A stretch of 9,963 bases of DNA. Origin: an uncultured Eubacteriales bacterium (lineage in GTDB: Bacteria; Bacillota_A; Clostridia; Christensenellales; Aristaeellaceae). The position numbers and the translations under genes were made by a program. Shown here in pieces: positions 1 to 5,441 of the stretch. The notes beneath the pieces were generated by a model that had not been told where the DNA came from, made no database searches, and saw nothing but the letters and a program-made list of their open reading frames with translations. Position 1 is the stretch's first letter. Each line of letters begins with the position of its first letter. Where the stretch lies: positions 1 to 9,963 of the forward strand of contig CACYNZ010000121.1 in NCBI GenBank assembly GCA_902775835.1, read 5' to 3'.

Positions 1-12
1 TATAGACAAGCG

Positions 13-28
13 TGAATGATAAAGAAAA
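13..28 (+). repeat. 16-bp direct repeat, copy 1
   Basis: The sequence TGAATGATAAAGAAAA is repeated exactly at 548-563. The second copy begins 17 bp after the end of parS site 2. No parS lies before this copy within the window, so its partner, if there is one, would be just off the left edge. Confidence 0.8.
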
Positions 29-106
29 GAAATTAAAAAAAAGAAATAGAAAAAGTGCAATAATATTTTCATCTATTCGGTATAAAAAGAATGGGTTCAG
101 TCAAAA

Positions 107-122
107 TGTTTCACGTGAAACA
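107..122. promoter_or_regulatory. parS: parS site 1 (ParB/Spo0J binding site)
   Basis: The site reads TGTTTCACGTGAAACA, a perfect 16-bp palindrome equal to the Firmicute parS consensus. The palindrome extends with A/T flanks to 24 bp (103-126). In Bacillus such sites nucleate ParB spreading and SMC condensin loading for chromosome segregation. Confidence 0.93.
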
Positions 123-243
123 TTTTTGATGAATCAGATAGGAAATGTCATGAATAAATGAAAATCATGATGATCGGGACAAAATATTGTTTAATCATTG
201 ATCGTGATGTTGTATTATAAGAGATATTGAAGTCGATAAATTC

Positions 244-492
244 CTTCTGATTTCATACCCTCTCATCAGGGCCGGCGGTGCCCAATGACTGTCACTTCCA
301 ATGTTTCAACCCAACAGTTTCTGTTTCATCCGTCACTTGAGAAATTTTCTTGTTCTGCATATTATTTATCTCGATACCCCTCCTGTTTTTGATGTCGCCA
401 ACTTCCCGGTCAGCGATATTCATTTTACTGGTGGGGTACTTCCTTTTTAAGCCGTATCCTGGCGGATTCAGTTGAATGATATAGAAAGCTGC
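244..492 (-). other. G+C-richer island with a short minus-strand open frame; possible gene or element relic
   Basis: Unlike its flanks, this part is not extremely A+T-rich. On the minus strand a frame is open from after a stop at 493-495 down to a TGA at 292-294, about 66 codons. Its only ATG is at 423, giving 43 residues starting MNIADREVGDIKNRRG. No ribosome binding site lies at a useful distance; the nearest purine-rich stretch is about 17 nt away. The plus strand also has an overlapping open frame of about 55 codons from about 244 with no start signal. I recognise no family. It may be a decayed gene, the edge of an old mobile element, or chance. Confidence 0.2.
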
Positions 493-515
493 TTATCAGT
501 TCGAGTATCTCTTAA

Positions 516-531
516 TGTTTCACGTGAAACA
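516..531. promoter_or_regulatory. parS: parS site 2 (ParB/Spo0J binding site)
   Basis: This is an exact copy of the 16-bp palindrome TGTTTCACGTGAAACA, and the symmetry extends to 20 bp (514-533). It lies 409 bp from site 1 and begins a tight trio with sites 3 and 4. A 16-bp direct repeat (548-563) follows it. Confidence 0.93.
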
Positions 532-547
532 TTTTTTTGGAATTCTA

Positions 548-563
548 TGAATGATAAAGAAAA
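548..563 (+). repeat. 16-bp direct repeat, copy 2
   Basis: This is an exact match to 13-28, directly downstream of parS site 2. A decayed relative (TGAATGACAGAAAATG, 641-656) follows parS site 3 at a similar distance, which supports duplication of a parS-plus-spacer unit. Confidence 0.8.
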
Positions 564-611
564 TGGAATTCATATCACAGGAGAATGATATGCGATGAAT
601 CAGTATGATAT

Positions 612-627
612 TGTTTCACGTGAAACA
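612..627. promoter_or_regulatory. parS: parS site 3 (ParB/Spo0J binding site)
   Basis: This is an exact copy of the parS palindrome. Symmetry extends to 20 bp (610-629), but with different flanks (ATTG...CAAT) from sites 1 and 2, so the core is conserved while the flanks are not. It lies 96 bp after site 2. Confidence 0.93.
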
Positions 628-714
628 ATGATGTCAATGATGAATGACAGAAAATGATGAAAGAAACATGCGGTAAGACAATGTAGATCGTTAAGACAAA
701 AACAGAATATAAAA

Positions 715-730
715 TGTTTCACGTGAAACA
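715..730. promoter_or_regulatory. parS: parS site 4 (ParB/Spo0J binding site)
   Basis: This is an exact copy of the 16-bp parS palindrome, and symmetry stops at the core. It lies 103 bp after site 3 and ends 17 bp before the -35 hexamer of the promoter at 748-777. ParB spreading from here could therefore affect the metallohydrolase gene, which is inference. Confidence 0.93.
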
Positions 731-747
731 ATATACACATGATAAAT

Positions 748-777
748 TTGACAAGCATCGGGACAGTATGCAATAAT
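748..777 (+). promoter_or_regulatory. Sigma-A-like promoter of the MBL-fold hydrolase gene
   Basis: A perfect -35 hexamer TTGACA (748-753) is separated by 18 bp from AATAAT (772-777), which matches TATAAT at five of six positions. Transcription would start near 784, leaving a leader of about 78 nt. Confidence 0.6.
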
Positions 778-861
778 CAACCGAAATTTTGCAGATGTTG
801 CAATTTCTCCATTGTTCTGGATTGCATGGAAATGATTTAAGAAAGGAAGTTACATTGAGAG

Positions 862-1731
862 ATGAGCAAAATTGTCGATGTAACGTATTATGTACACAGC
901 GGCTTTTCATGTGCAATCGATGGAAATTTTTTTATTTTTGATTATTGGAGAGGTCAGGATCCTGAGGAACTGGAAGGACACGACCTGACCGTGGAAAAAC
1001 TGAAGAATTACAAAAATGTCTATGTGTTTATCACGCATAGTCATCCTGACCATTTTGATCCCATTGTATATGAATGGTATAAGGAGCTGCCGGTCAATTA
1101 TATTGTTTCTTATGAGATGCCGATTGGTTCCAGAGGAAAACGGATGAATCCTGGAGATACATATAAGATCAGCGAAAAAATACAGGTCAAGGCATTTGAT
1201 TCAACTGATCTTGGAGTTTCCTATCTTCTGAGTTATGAGGATATCAATATCTTTCATGCAGGAGATTTGAACTTCTGGCATTGGCGGGAAGAATCCACTG
1301 CCCAGGAAATTGATGAGGCTGAAGTCCAGTTTAAAAATGCCATGGAGCCGATCAAAAAGGAAAACATTGATATTGCCTTTTTTCCGGTGGATCCAAGGCA
1401 GGGAAGACTTTTTGATGCCGGAGCGAATTATTTTCTGATGTCAGTAAAGCCAAGACTGATGATTCCCATGCATTTCTGGCAGAAAAATGAGATAGCTGTG
1501 GAATTTGCCAGAAGGAGCAGGAGCAGGGACAGTGAAGTTCTGGCCATGACAAAACCCGGAGAAAAAATCCGGCTGGAGTTTACAGACGATGGTTATATGG
1601 TGATCAACATACTGGATAATAAAAGAACAGATTCAGTATTTGCAGACAGGGACGGATATATAGACCTGGACAAATATGAAGAAAAGGATCCATTTCAGGA
1701 TACAGATCTTCCTGTGAAATTTGATGAATAA
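862..1731 (+). CDS. MBL-fold metallohydrolase
   Basis: The predicted protein has 289 residues and belongs to the metallo-beta-lactamase-fold hydrolases, which use one or two metal ions to hydrolyse diverse substrates. The signature H-x-H-x-D-H is visible as THSHPDHFD (H59, H61, D63, H64). Further candidate metal ligands are FHAGD (H132, D135), FPVDPR (D177) and a late His in IPMHFW (H204). No signal peptide or membrane segment is seen, so it is probably cytoplasmic. The in-frame codon at 856-858 is a stop, so ATG 862 is the first start available. An AAGGAAG motif lies about 12 nt upstream, slightly far. The gene appears monocistronic. Its A+T-rich composition differs from the genes after 2.2 kb. 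The substrate cannot be told from sequence, and the group contains many uncharacterised UlaG-like members. Confidence 0.88.
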   Translation: MSKIVDVTYYVHSGFSCAIDGNFFIFDYWRGQDPEELEGHDLTVEKLKNYKNVYVFITHSHPDHFDPIVYEWYKELPVNYIVSYEMPIGSRGKRMNPGDTYKISEKIQVKAFDSTDLGVSYLLSYEDINIFHAGDLNFWHWREESTAQEIDEAEVQFKNAMEPIKKENIDIAFFPVDPRQGRLFDAGANYFLMSVKPRLMIPMHFWQKNEIAVEFARRSRSRDSEVLAMTKPGEKIRLEFTDDGYMVINILDNKRTDSVFADRDGYIDLDKYEEKDPFQDTDLPVKFDE

Positions 1732-1754
1732 GCCGACACAGCTGTGTATATTTT

Positions 1755-1906
1755 TGTGGAAACTGTGGAAAAGTAATAAACAGTTATCAACACTTTTCCA
1801 CAGTTTTTGTGTATAATCTGTGGAAAAGTGTCATAAATTCGACAGTAAAAGGGATTTTATCAGTGAAAATCATGGATGAACGGTGCAAAACAGAAAGTTA
1901 TGCACA
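1755..1906. promoter_or_regulatory. Cluster of DnaA-box-like 9-mers (possible oriC component)
   Basis: Compared with the DnaA box TTATCCACA, six 9-mers differ by one base. Two-sided orientation is seen: TGTGGAAAA at 1764-1772 and 1819-1827 and TGTGTATAA at 1808-1816 on the minus strand; TTATCAACA at 1784-1792, TTTTCCACA at 1794-1802 and TTATGCACA at 1898-1906 on the plus strand. Two more with two mismatches start at 1743 and 1755. None is a perfect box. The density is far above what the rest of the window shows and resembles DnaA-binding regions in Firmicute origins. It could be an origin sub-region or a DnaA-controlled promoter. No dnaA or dnaN is in the window, so origin function is not established. 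Confidence 0.5.
1760..1830. repeat. Nested inverted repeats sharing one central arm
   Basis: A 15-bp arm (1760-1774, core CTGTGGAAAAGT) is perfectly complementary to 1792-1806. The overlapping 13-bp stretch 1791-1803 is also perfectly complementary to 1818-1830. The middle arm can therefore pair left or right but not both. T-runs at 1804-1808 follow the left hairpin, so it could also terminate the upstream gene. A perfect TATAAT (1812-1817) sits in the loop of the right hairpin. The arms coincide with the DnaA-like boxes, so protein binding is an equally good explanation for the symmetry. Confidence 0.75.
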
Positions 1907-2119
1907 ACCTTTTACGGGAAAGAAAATGTGAGCCGGGGAAAACCGGAAAGCTGCGATCAGGAAAAAAAGACAGTTCAGAAATTGCAGAATCGGTGAAGAG
2001 CACCGAACATCCGTCATGAAGAATAACTACTGAAAACAAAACCGAGGGGAAAAACGGAAGAATTAGGAAGATTCTTCTGAAGGGAAGATACAGTGAACCG
2101 GAAACACTCCGGTTTTTTT
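1824..2119 (+). ncRNA. Possible short structured transcript or long 3' leader remnant
   Basis: A perfect TATAAT (1812-1817, no good -35) lies about 280 bp before an intrinsic terminator, with no convincing gene between. Small perfect hairpins occur at 1990-2006 (TCGGTG/CACCGA) and 2055-2079 (GAAGAAT/ATTCTTC plus two flanking pairs), just before the terminator hairpin. The only ATG frame with any length (1872-1931) has 19 codons and no ribosome binding site. The stretch could instead be the 3' untranslated region of the metallohydrolase mRNA. I do not recognise a known RNA family. Confidence 0.2.
2095..2119 (+). terminator. Intrinsic terminator
   Basis: The stem AACCGG/CCGGTT (2096-2101 with 2109-2114) has a 7-nt loop and runs into seven T residues (2113-2119). 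It lies before the gap promoter, so it ends whatever transcript crosses 1732-2095 and insulates gap. Confidence 0.75.
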
Positions 2120-2163
2120 GAATAGAAAAAATGGCGAGTAAAAGATTGTGAATCGTTTGACTA

Positions 2164-2192
2164 TTGCAAAAAGCATATAGATTGGGTAAAAT
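2164..2192 (+). promoter_or_regulatory. Likely promoter of gap
   Basis: TTGCAA (2164-2169) is separated by 17 bp from TAAAAT (2187-2192), giving a start near 2199 and a leader of about 32 nt. An 11-bp inverted repeat TTTGGCCCAAA (2203-2213) falls just after the predicted start and could be an operator, but it is short. TTGACT at 2157 is an alternative -35 but has no well-spaced -10. Confidence 0.5.
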
Positions 2193-2230
2193 ATCATCTG
2201 GGTTTGGCCCAAATAAAGGAGGTAATTACC

Positions 2231-3262
2231 ATGGCCGTAAAAGTTGCTATTAATGGTTTCGGAAGAATTGGTCGTCTCGCATTCCGTCAGATGTTTGGTG
2301 CTGAAGGATACGAAATCGTTGCTATCAACGATCTGACCAGTCCTGCTATGCTTGCTCATCTTCTGAAGTATGATACCGCTCAGGGCTCCTACATCGGAAG
2401 AATCGGCGAGAATCTGCACACCGTCGAAGCCACTGAAGATTCCATCGTTGTGGATGGCAAGGAAATCAAGATCTACGCTGAGAAGGACGCTGCCAACTGC
2501 CCCTGGGGCAAGCTGGACGTGGATGTAGTTCTTGAGTGCACCGGCTTCTATACCAGCAAGGACAAGAGCATGGCTCACATCAATGCTGGCGCCAAGAAGG
2601 TCGTTATTTCTGCTCCTGCAGGAAAAGATCTCAAGACCATCGTTTACAATGTAAACAATGAGACCCTGACCACCGAAGATCAGATCATCTCTGCTGCTTC
2701 CTGCACCACCAACTGCCTGGCTCCCATGGCCAAGGCTCTGAATGATGCATATCCGATCCAGAGCGGCATCATGACCACCGTGCATGCTTACACCGGTGAC
2801 CAGATGATCCTGGATGGTCCTCACCGCAAGGGCGACCTCAGACGTGCCCGCGCTGGTGCCTGCAACATCGTGCCTAACTCCACTGGTGCTGCCAAGGCTA
2901 TCGGCCTGGTTATCCCTGAACTCAACGGCAAGCTGATCGGCTCTGCTCAGAGAGTGCCTGTGGCTACCGGTTCCACCACTCTGCTGGTGGCTGTTGTCAA
3001 GGGCAAGGACGTGACCGTGGATTCCGTGAATGCTGCCATGAAGGCTCAGGCTTCCGAATCCTTCGGCTACAACACCGAAGCCATCGTTTCCTCTGACGTG
3101 ATCGGCATGAAGTATGGCTCCCTGTTCGATGCCACCCAGACCATGGTTGCCAAGCTCGACGACGACACCTATCAGGTGCAGGTTGTGTCCTGGTATGACA
3201 ACGAGAACAGCTATACCAGCCAGATGGTCCGCACCATCAAGTACTTTGCAGAACTGAAGTAA
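2231..3262 (+). CDS. gap: Glyceraldehyde-3-phosphate dehydrogenase, NAD-dependent glycolytic type
   Basis: This cytoplasmic glycolytic enzyme oxidises and phosphorylates glyceraldehyde 3-phosphate to 1,3-bisphosphoglycerate with NAD. The 343 residues are the usual length. Visible are the N-terminal Rossmann motif INGFGRIGR (7-15), Asp34 in AINDL (typical of NAD preference), the catalytic Cys158 in SAASCTTNC, and the partner His185 in TTVHAYT. The C-terminal helix is [15 protein letters not shown]. The start is ATG 2231 because a near-perfect AAAGGAGGT (2215-2223) sits 8 nt upstream. An in-frame TTG at 2204 would lie upstream of that site and is unlikely. Codons are strongly biased (CTG, ATC, AAG, GCT), as expected for a highly expressed gene. 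It has its own promoter and terminator, so it is probably monocistronic. Confidence 0.98.
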   Translation: MAVKVAINGFGRIGRLAFRQMFGAEGYEIVAINDLTSPAMLAHLLKYDTAQGSYIGRIGENLHTVEATEDSIVVDGKEIKIYAEKDAANCPWGKLDVDVVLECTGFYTSKDKSMAHINAGAKKVVISAPAGKDLKTIVYNVNNETLTTEDQIISAASCTTNCLAPMAKALNDAYPIQSGIMTTVHAYTGDQMILDGPHRKGDLRRARAGACNIVPNSTGAAKAIGLVIPELNGKLIGSAQRVPVATGSTTLLVAVVKGKDVTVDSVNAAMKAQASESFGYNTEAIVSSDVIGMKYGSLFDATQTMVAKLDDDTYQVQVVSWYDNENSYTSQMVRTIKYFAELK

Positions 3263-3307
3263 TTCAGAATCAGAATCTGAGGCACTGTGCCAATGATCTG
3301 AAAACCG

Positions 3308-3325
3308 GTCTGACCTAAGTCAGAC
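3308..3325 (+). other. Hairpin in the gap 3' untranslated region
   Basis: A 7-bp perfect stem GTCTGAC/GTCAGAC with loop CTAA has no following T-tract. It lies between the gap stop codon and the terminator, so it may protect the mRNA 3' end. It is not a terminator by itself. Confidence 0.45.
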
Positions 3326-3347
3326 TGCTGACAAAGTGGTATATCTG

Positions 3348-3388
3348 CCCCGCTTTTCGACAGTTTCTGTCTGAAAAGCGGGGTTTTT
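3348..3388 (+). terminator. Strong intrinsic terminator of gap
   Basis: The perfect 11-bp stem CCCCGCTTTTC/GAAAAGCGGGG (3348-3358 with 3373-3383) has an extra inner ACAG/CTGT pairing and is followed by five T residues. Confidence 0.92.
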
Positions 3389-3457
3389 CTGATAAAAATG
3401 CAGTATAAGTATTTGAGATACGGATTCTATAGACGGTGCGAAAGACAACATCTTTAT

Positions 3458-3505
3458 AAAAAAACCTGAGTTTCTCCGCGCGTCATGCACAGACGGAAAC
3501 TCAGG
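3458..3505 (-). terminator. Intrinsic terminator of the kinase-lysA-cas6e operon
   Basis: Read on the minus strand, the 10-bp stem CCTGAGTTTC/GAAACTCAGG (3496-3505 with 3465-3474), with an inner CGTC/GACG pairing, is followed by seven T residues (plus-strand A-run 3458-3464). It is 23 bp past the cas6e stop codon. Confidence 0.9.
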
Positions 3506-3528
3506 AAATATTTTGGGGAAAATGCAGA

Positions 3529-4143
3529 TCAGAAACTGTTGTACAGACCTTCTTCTGCGTGGTCGATGGTGAGAAGTCCGGCTCCGAATTTAGCATTCGG
3601 ACCTATGCCCTGGCGGCAGGATACGGAAAACAGATTTTCATCTGTAATCCTTAGCTGACCGGACCAGTCGCCATAGAGGATGTAATTGCCGGAGATCACT
3701 TTCCATTCACCGGATATGGAAGTAAAGGACACAACCTCAAAACCCCATTCCCTGCTGTGATCTGTCAGCCAGTAATAAAGAAACTGAGGTTCCACATAAA
3801 GGGACATGGGACGTTTTGTCTTTTCGACGGGAGTGGCATACAGGGAGAAGGAATGTGTGCTCCCCTCCGTAGCTTCATCCAGTGTGGAATCATAGTCATT
3901 GATTTCCCAGCTGGGAAATACGCCCTCAAATCCGCATTGTGAATGCAGTCCAAGAAGTGTGGGGCGCTGACTGCTCAGAATGACCACCCAGAAACGTCCA
4001 TCGATATAATCGGTGCGCCAGAGAAAATCAGTAAAATCCTGGGTAAAGGCGTTCTGAATCATCTGATACTGCAGCTGGGGAGAATGGAGAAAAGGAAAGG
4101 TTTCATCTCTGGTAAGATCAAGTGCCATACGGGACAGAAACAT
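3529..4143 (-). CDS. cas6e: Cas6e (CasE/Cse3) CRISPR-RNA endoribonuclease, orphan
   Basis: In type I-E CRISPR systems Cas6e cuts the precursor crRNA at the repeat hairpin and stays in the Cascade complex. The 204 residues match the family's usual 200-215. The N-terminus MFLSRMALDL matches the Cas6e opening beta strand, and His20 falls exactly where E. coli CasE has its catalytic His20. The middle resembles the family too: LWRTDYIDGRFWVVILS (41-57), then FSLYATPVEKTKR (99-111). The glycine-rich RNA-binding loop near the C-terminus is GIGPNAKFGAGLLTI (179-193). Its Lys is one position later than in the usual GIGPAKxxG. About 11 residues follow. The start has AGAGG 6 nt upstream. It lies 30 bp after lysA and is the last gene of the operon. 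There is no other cas gene or CRISPR array in the window. Family assignment is confident; the role here is unknown. Confidence 0.85.
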   Translation of the reverse strand: MFLSRMALDLTRDETFPFLHSPQLQYQMIQNAFTQDFTDFLWRTDYIDGRFWVVILSSQRPTLLGLHSQCGFEGVFPSWEINDYDSTLDEATEGSTHSFSLYATPVEKTKRPMSLYVEPQFLYYWLTDHSREWGFEVVSFTSISGEWKVISGNYILYGDWSGQLRITDENLFSVSCRQGIGPNAKFGAGLLTIDHAEEGLYNSF

Positions 4144-4173
4144 GTAAGGCCTCTTTCTGCACCTGGATAGAAC

Positions 4174-5430
4174 TCAAATGCCCAATTCTCCTGCACAGGG
4201 ATCTATATCCAGGGTTGCGAAGTAATCTTTTGGCTCTTCCGCGCGGCGGATCAGCCGGAATTCATGGTTTTGCGTGTAAAGAATTTCTGCACTGCGGAGG
4301 CGGCCGTTGTAATTATATCCCATGGAATATCCATGAGCGCCTGTGTCATGGATGACAACCAGATCTCCGTCACAGATTTCAGGAAGCTGACGGTCAATGG
4401 CAAACTTGTCATTGTTTTCACACAGGCAGCCGGTGACATCATATACGTGATCACATGGCAGCTGACTCTTTCCGCATACGGTGATATGGTGATAGGCACC
4501 GTACATGGCAGGACGCATGAGATTGGCAGCGCAGGCATCCAGGCCGATATAATGCTTGTATGTGTCCTTGTGATGTGTGGCGTGGCTTACGAGCCAGCCC
4601 TCGGGACCGGTTACCCAGCGTCCAAGCTCTGTCTTGATGGCCGGTCCGTTTTCCGGGAAGCGCTGCTCATAGACTTTCCGGACATTCTCACCGATCTGGA
4701 AGATGTCCGGAGCCTTGTCATCGGGCTTGTAGGGGATGCCGATGCCGCCGGAAAGATTGATGAAGGCAAAGGTGAGACCGGTTTTCCTGGAAAGCTCGGA
4801 GCCGATATCAAGAAGAATGCCGGCGAGCTTGGGATAATAAGCCTCATCAATGGTATTGGAAGACAGGAAGGCATGCAGGCCGAAGGAGGAAGCACCCAGG
4901 GTTTTCAGTCTTGCAAGGCCTTCTTCCAGCTGTGCATAGGTAAAGCCGTACTTGGCTTCACCGGGATTTCCCATCACGAACGTGCCGATGGTGAAATCTC
5001 CGCCGGGATTGTAGCGGCAGCAGATGCATTCCGGAATGCCGCCGTGCCTTTCCAGGGTATCGATGTGGGTGATGTCATCCAGATTGATGATGGCATTGAG
5101 GCTTCTGGCAAAATCAAATTCCCTGTCCGGCATGGCGTTGGCGGAGAACATGATGTCATTTCCGGAAAAACCGAGCGCTTTGGCAAGCATGAGCTCCGTT
5201 TCACTGGAACAGTCCAGTCCGCAGCCTTCATCCTTGATAATGCGGAGGATGGAGGGATTCGGCAGTGCTTTTACAGCGAAGTATTCCTGGAAGGAATGAC
5301 ACCAGGAAAAGGCTTTTTTCAGATTTTTAAGTCTGGTGCGGATCCCGGTCTCATCATACAGATGAAAGGGGGTTGGGAACTGTTCGGCGGCTTTTTCAAA
5401 GACGCTTTCCGGAAGATTGAAGTTTGGCAT
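4174..5430 (-). CDS. lysA: Diaminopimelate decarboxylase family protein (LysA-like), PLP-dependent
   Basis: This is a fold-type III PLP decarboxylase of 418 residues. LysA makes L-lysine from meso-diaminopimelate. Visible are the PLP lysine in EYFAVKA (K54), the following GCGLDCSSETEL segment, His186 in GLHAF, the glycine-rich phosphate loop SGGIGIPY (227-234), the second-subunit active-site Cys-Glu in GCLCENND (C337, E338), and the late Tyr374 in GYNYNGR. Differences from textbook LysA: ELGRW (268-272) stands where EPGR is usual, and HAFLSS (186-191) where HIGS-like motifs are usual. It may be a divergent LysA branch or act on a related diamino acid. The AAGGAG site 6 nt before ATG 5430 overlaps the stop codon of the upstream kinase gene, which suggests coupled translation. 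Confidence 0.82.
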   Translation of the reverse strand: MPNFNLPESVFEKAAEQFPTPFHLYDETGIRTRLKNLKKAFSWCHSFQEYFAVKALPNPSILRIIKDEGCGLDCSSETELMLAKALGFSGNDIMFSANAMPDREFDFARSLNAIINLDDITHIDTLERHGGIPECICCRYNPGGDFTIGTFVMGNPGEAKYGFTYAQLEEGLARLKTLGASSFGLHAFLSSNTIDEAYYPKLAGILLDIGSELSRKTGLTFAFINLSGGIGIPYKPDDKAPDIFQIGENVRKVYEQRFPENGPAIKTELGRWVTGPEGWLVSHATHHKDTYKHYIGLDACAANLMRPAMYGAYHHITVCGKSQLPCDHVYDVTGCLCENNDKFAIDRQLPEICDGDLVVIHDTGAHGYSMGYNYNGRLRSAEILYTQNHEFRLIRRAEEPKDYFATLDIDPCAGELGI

Positions 5431-5441
5431 GAAATGTCTCC

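Larger units (their letters stand above)
1..861. other. Long A+T-rich intergenic region carrying a parS cluster
   Basis: No convincing protein gene is visible on either strand. The stretch is A+T-rich and holds four perfect parS palindromes, a 16-bp direct repeat, a more G+C-rich island at about 244-492 and, at its right end, the promoter of the next gene. The repeated theme around the parS sites (short A-rich stretches reading roughly TGAATGA..AGAAAATG) suggests the region grew by local duplication. A non-coding stretch of this kind with clustered ParB sites is usual near a chromosomal origin. That placement is inference, because no origin-linked gene is in view. Confidence 0.8.

Noticed and set aside
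2204..2230. Upstream TTG start for gap adding nine residues
   Set aside because: It lies before the AAAGGAGGT ribosome binding site, and the extension has no counterpart in GAPDH proteins.
2063..2824. A 253-codon minus-strand frame overlapping gap
   Set aside because: It is antisense to the strongly codon-biased gap gene and crosses its promoter and ribosome binding site.
3263..3528. CRISPR repeats or array near cas6e
   Set aside because: The convergent intergenic region contains only two terminators and a small hairpin. No regularly spaced direct repeat is seen here or elsewhere in the window.
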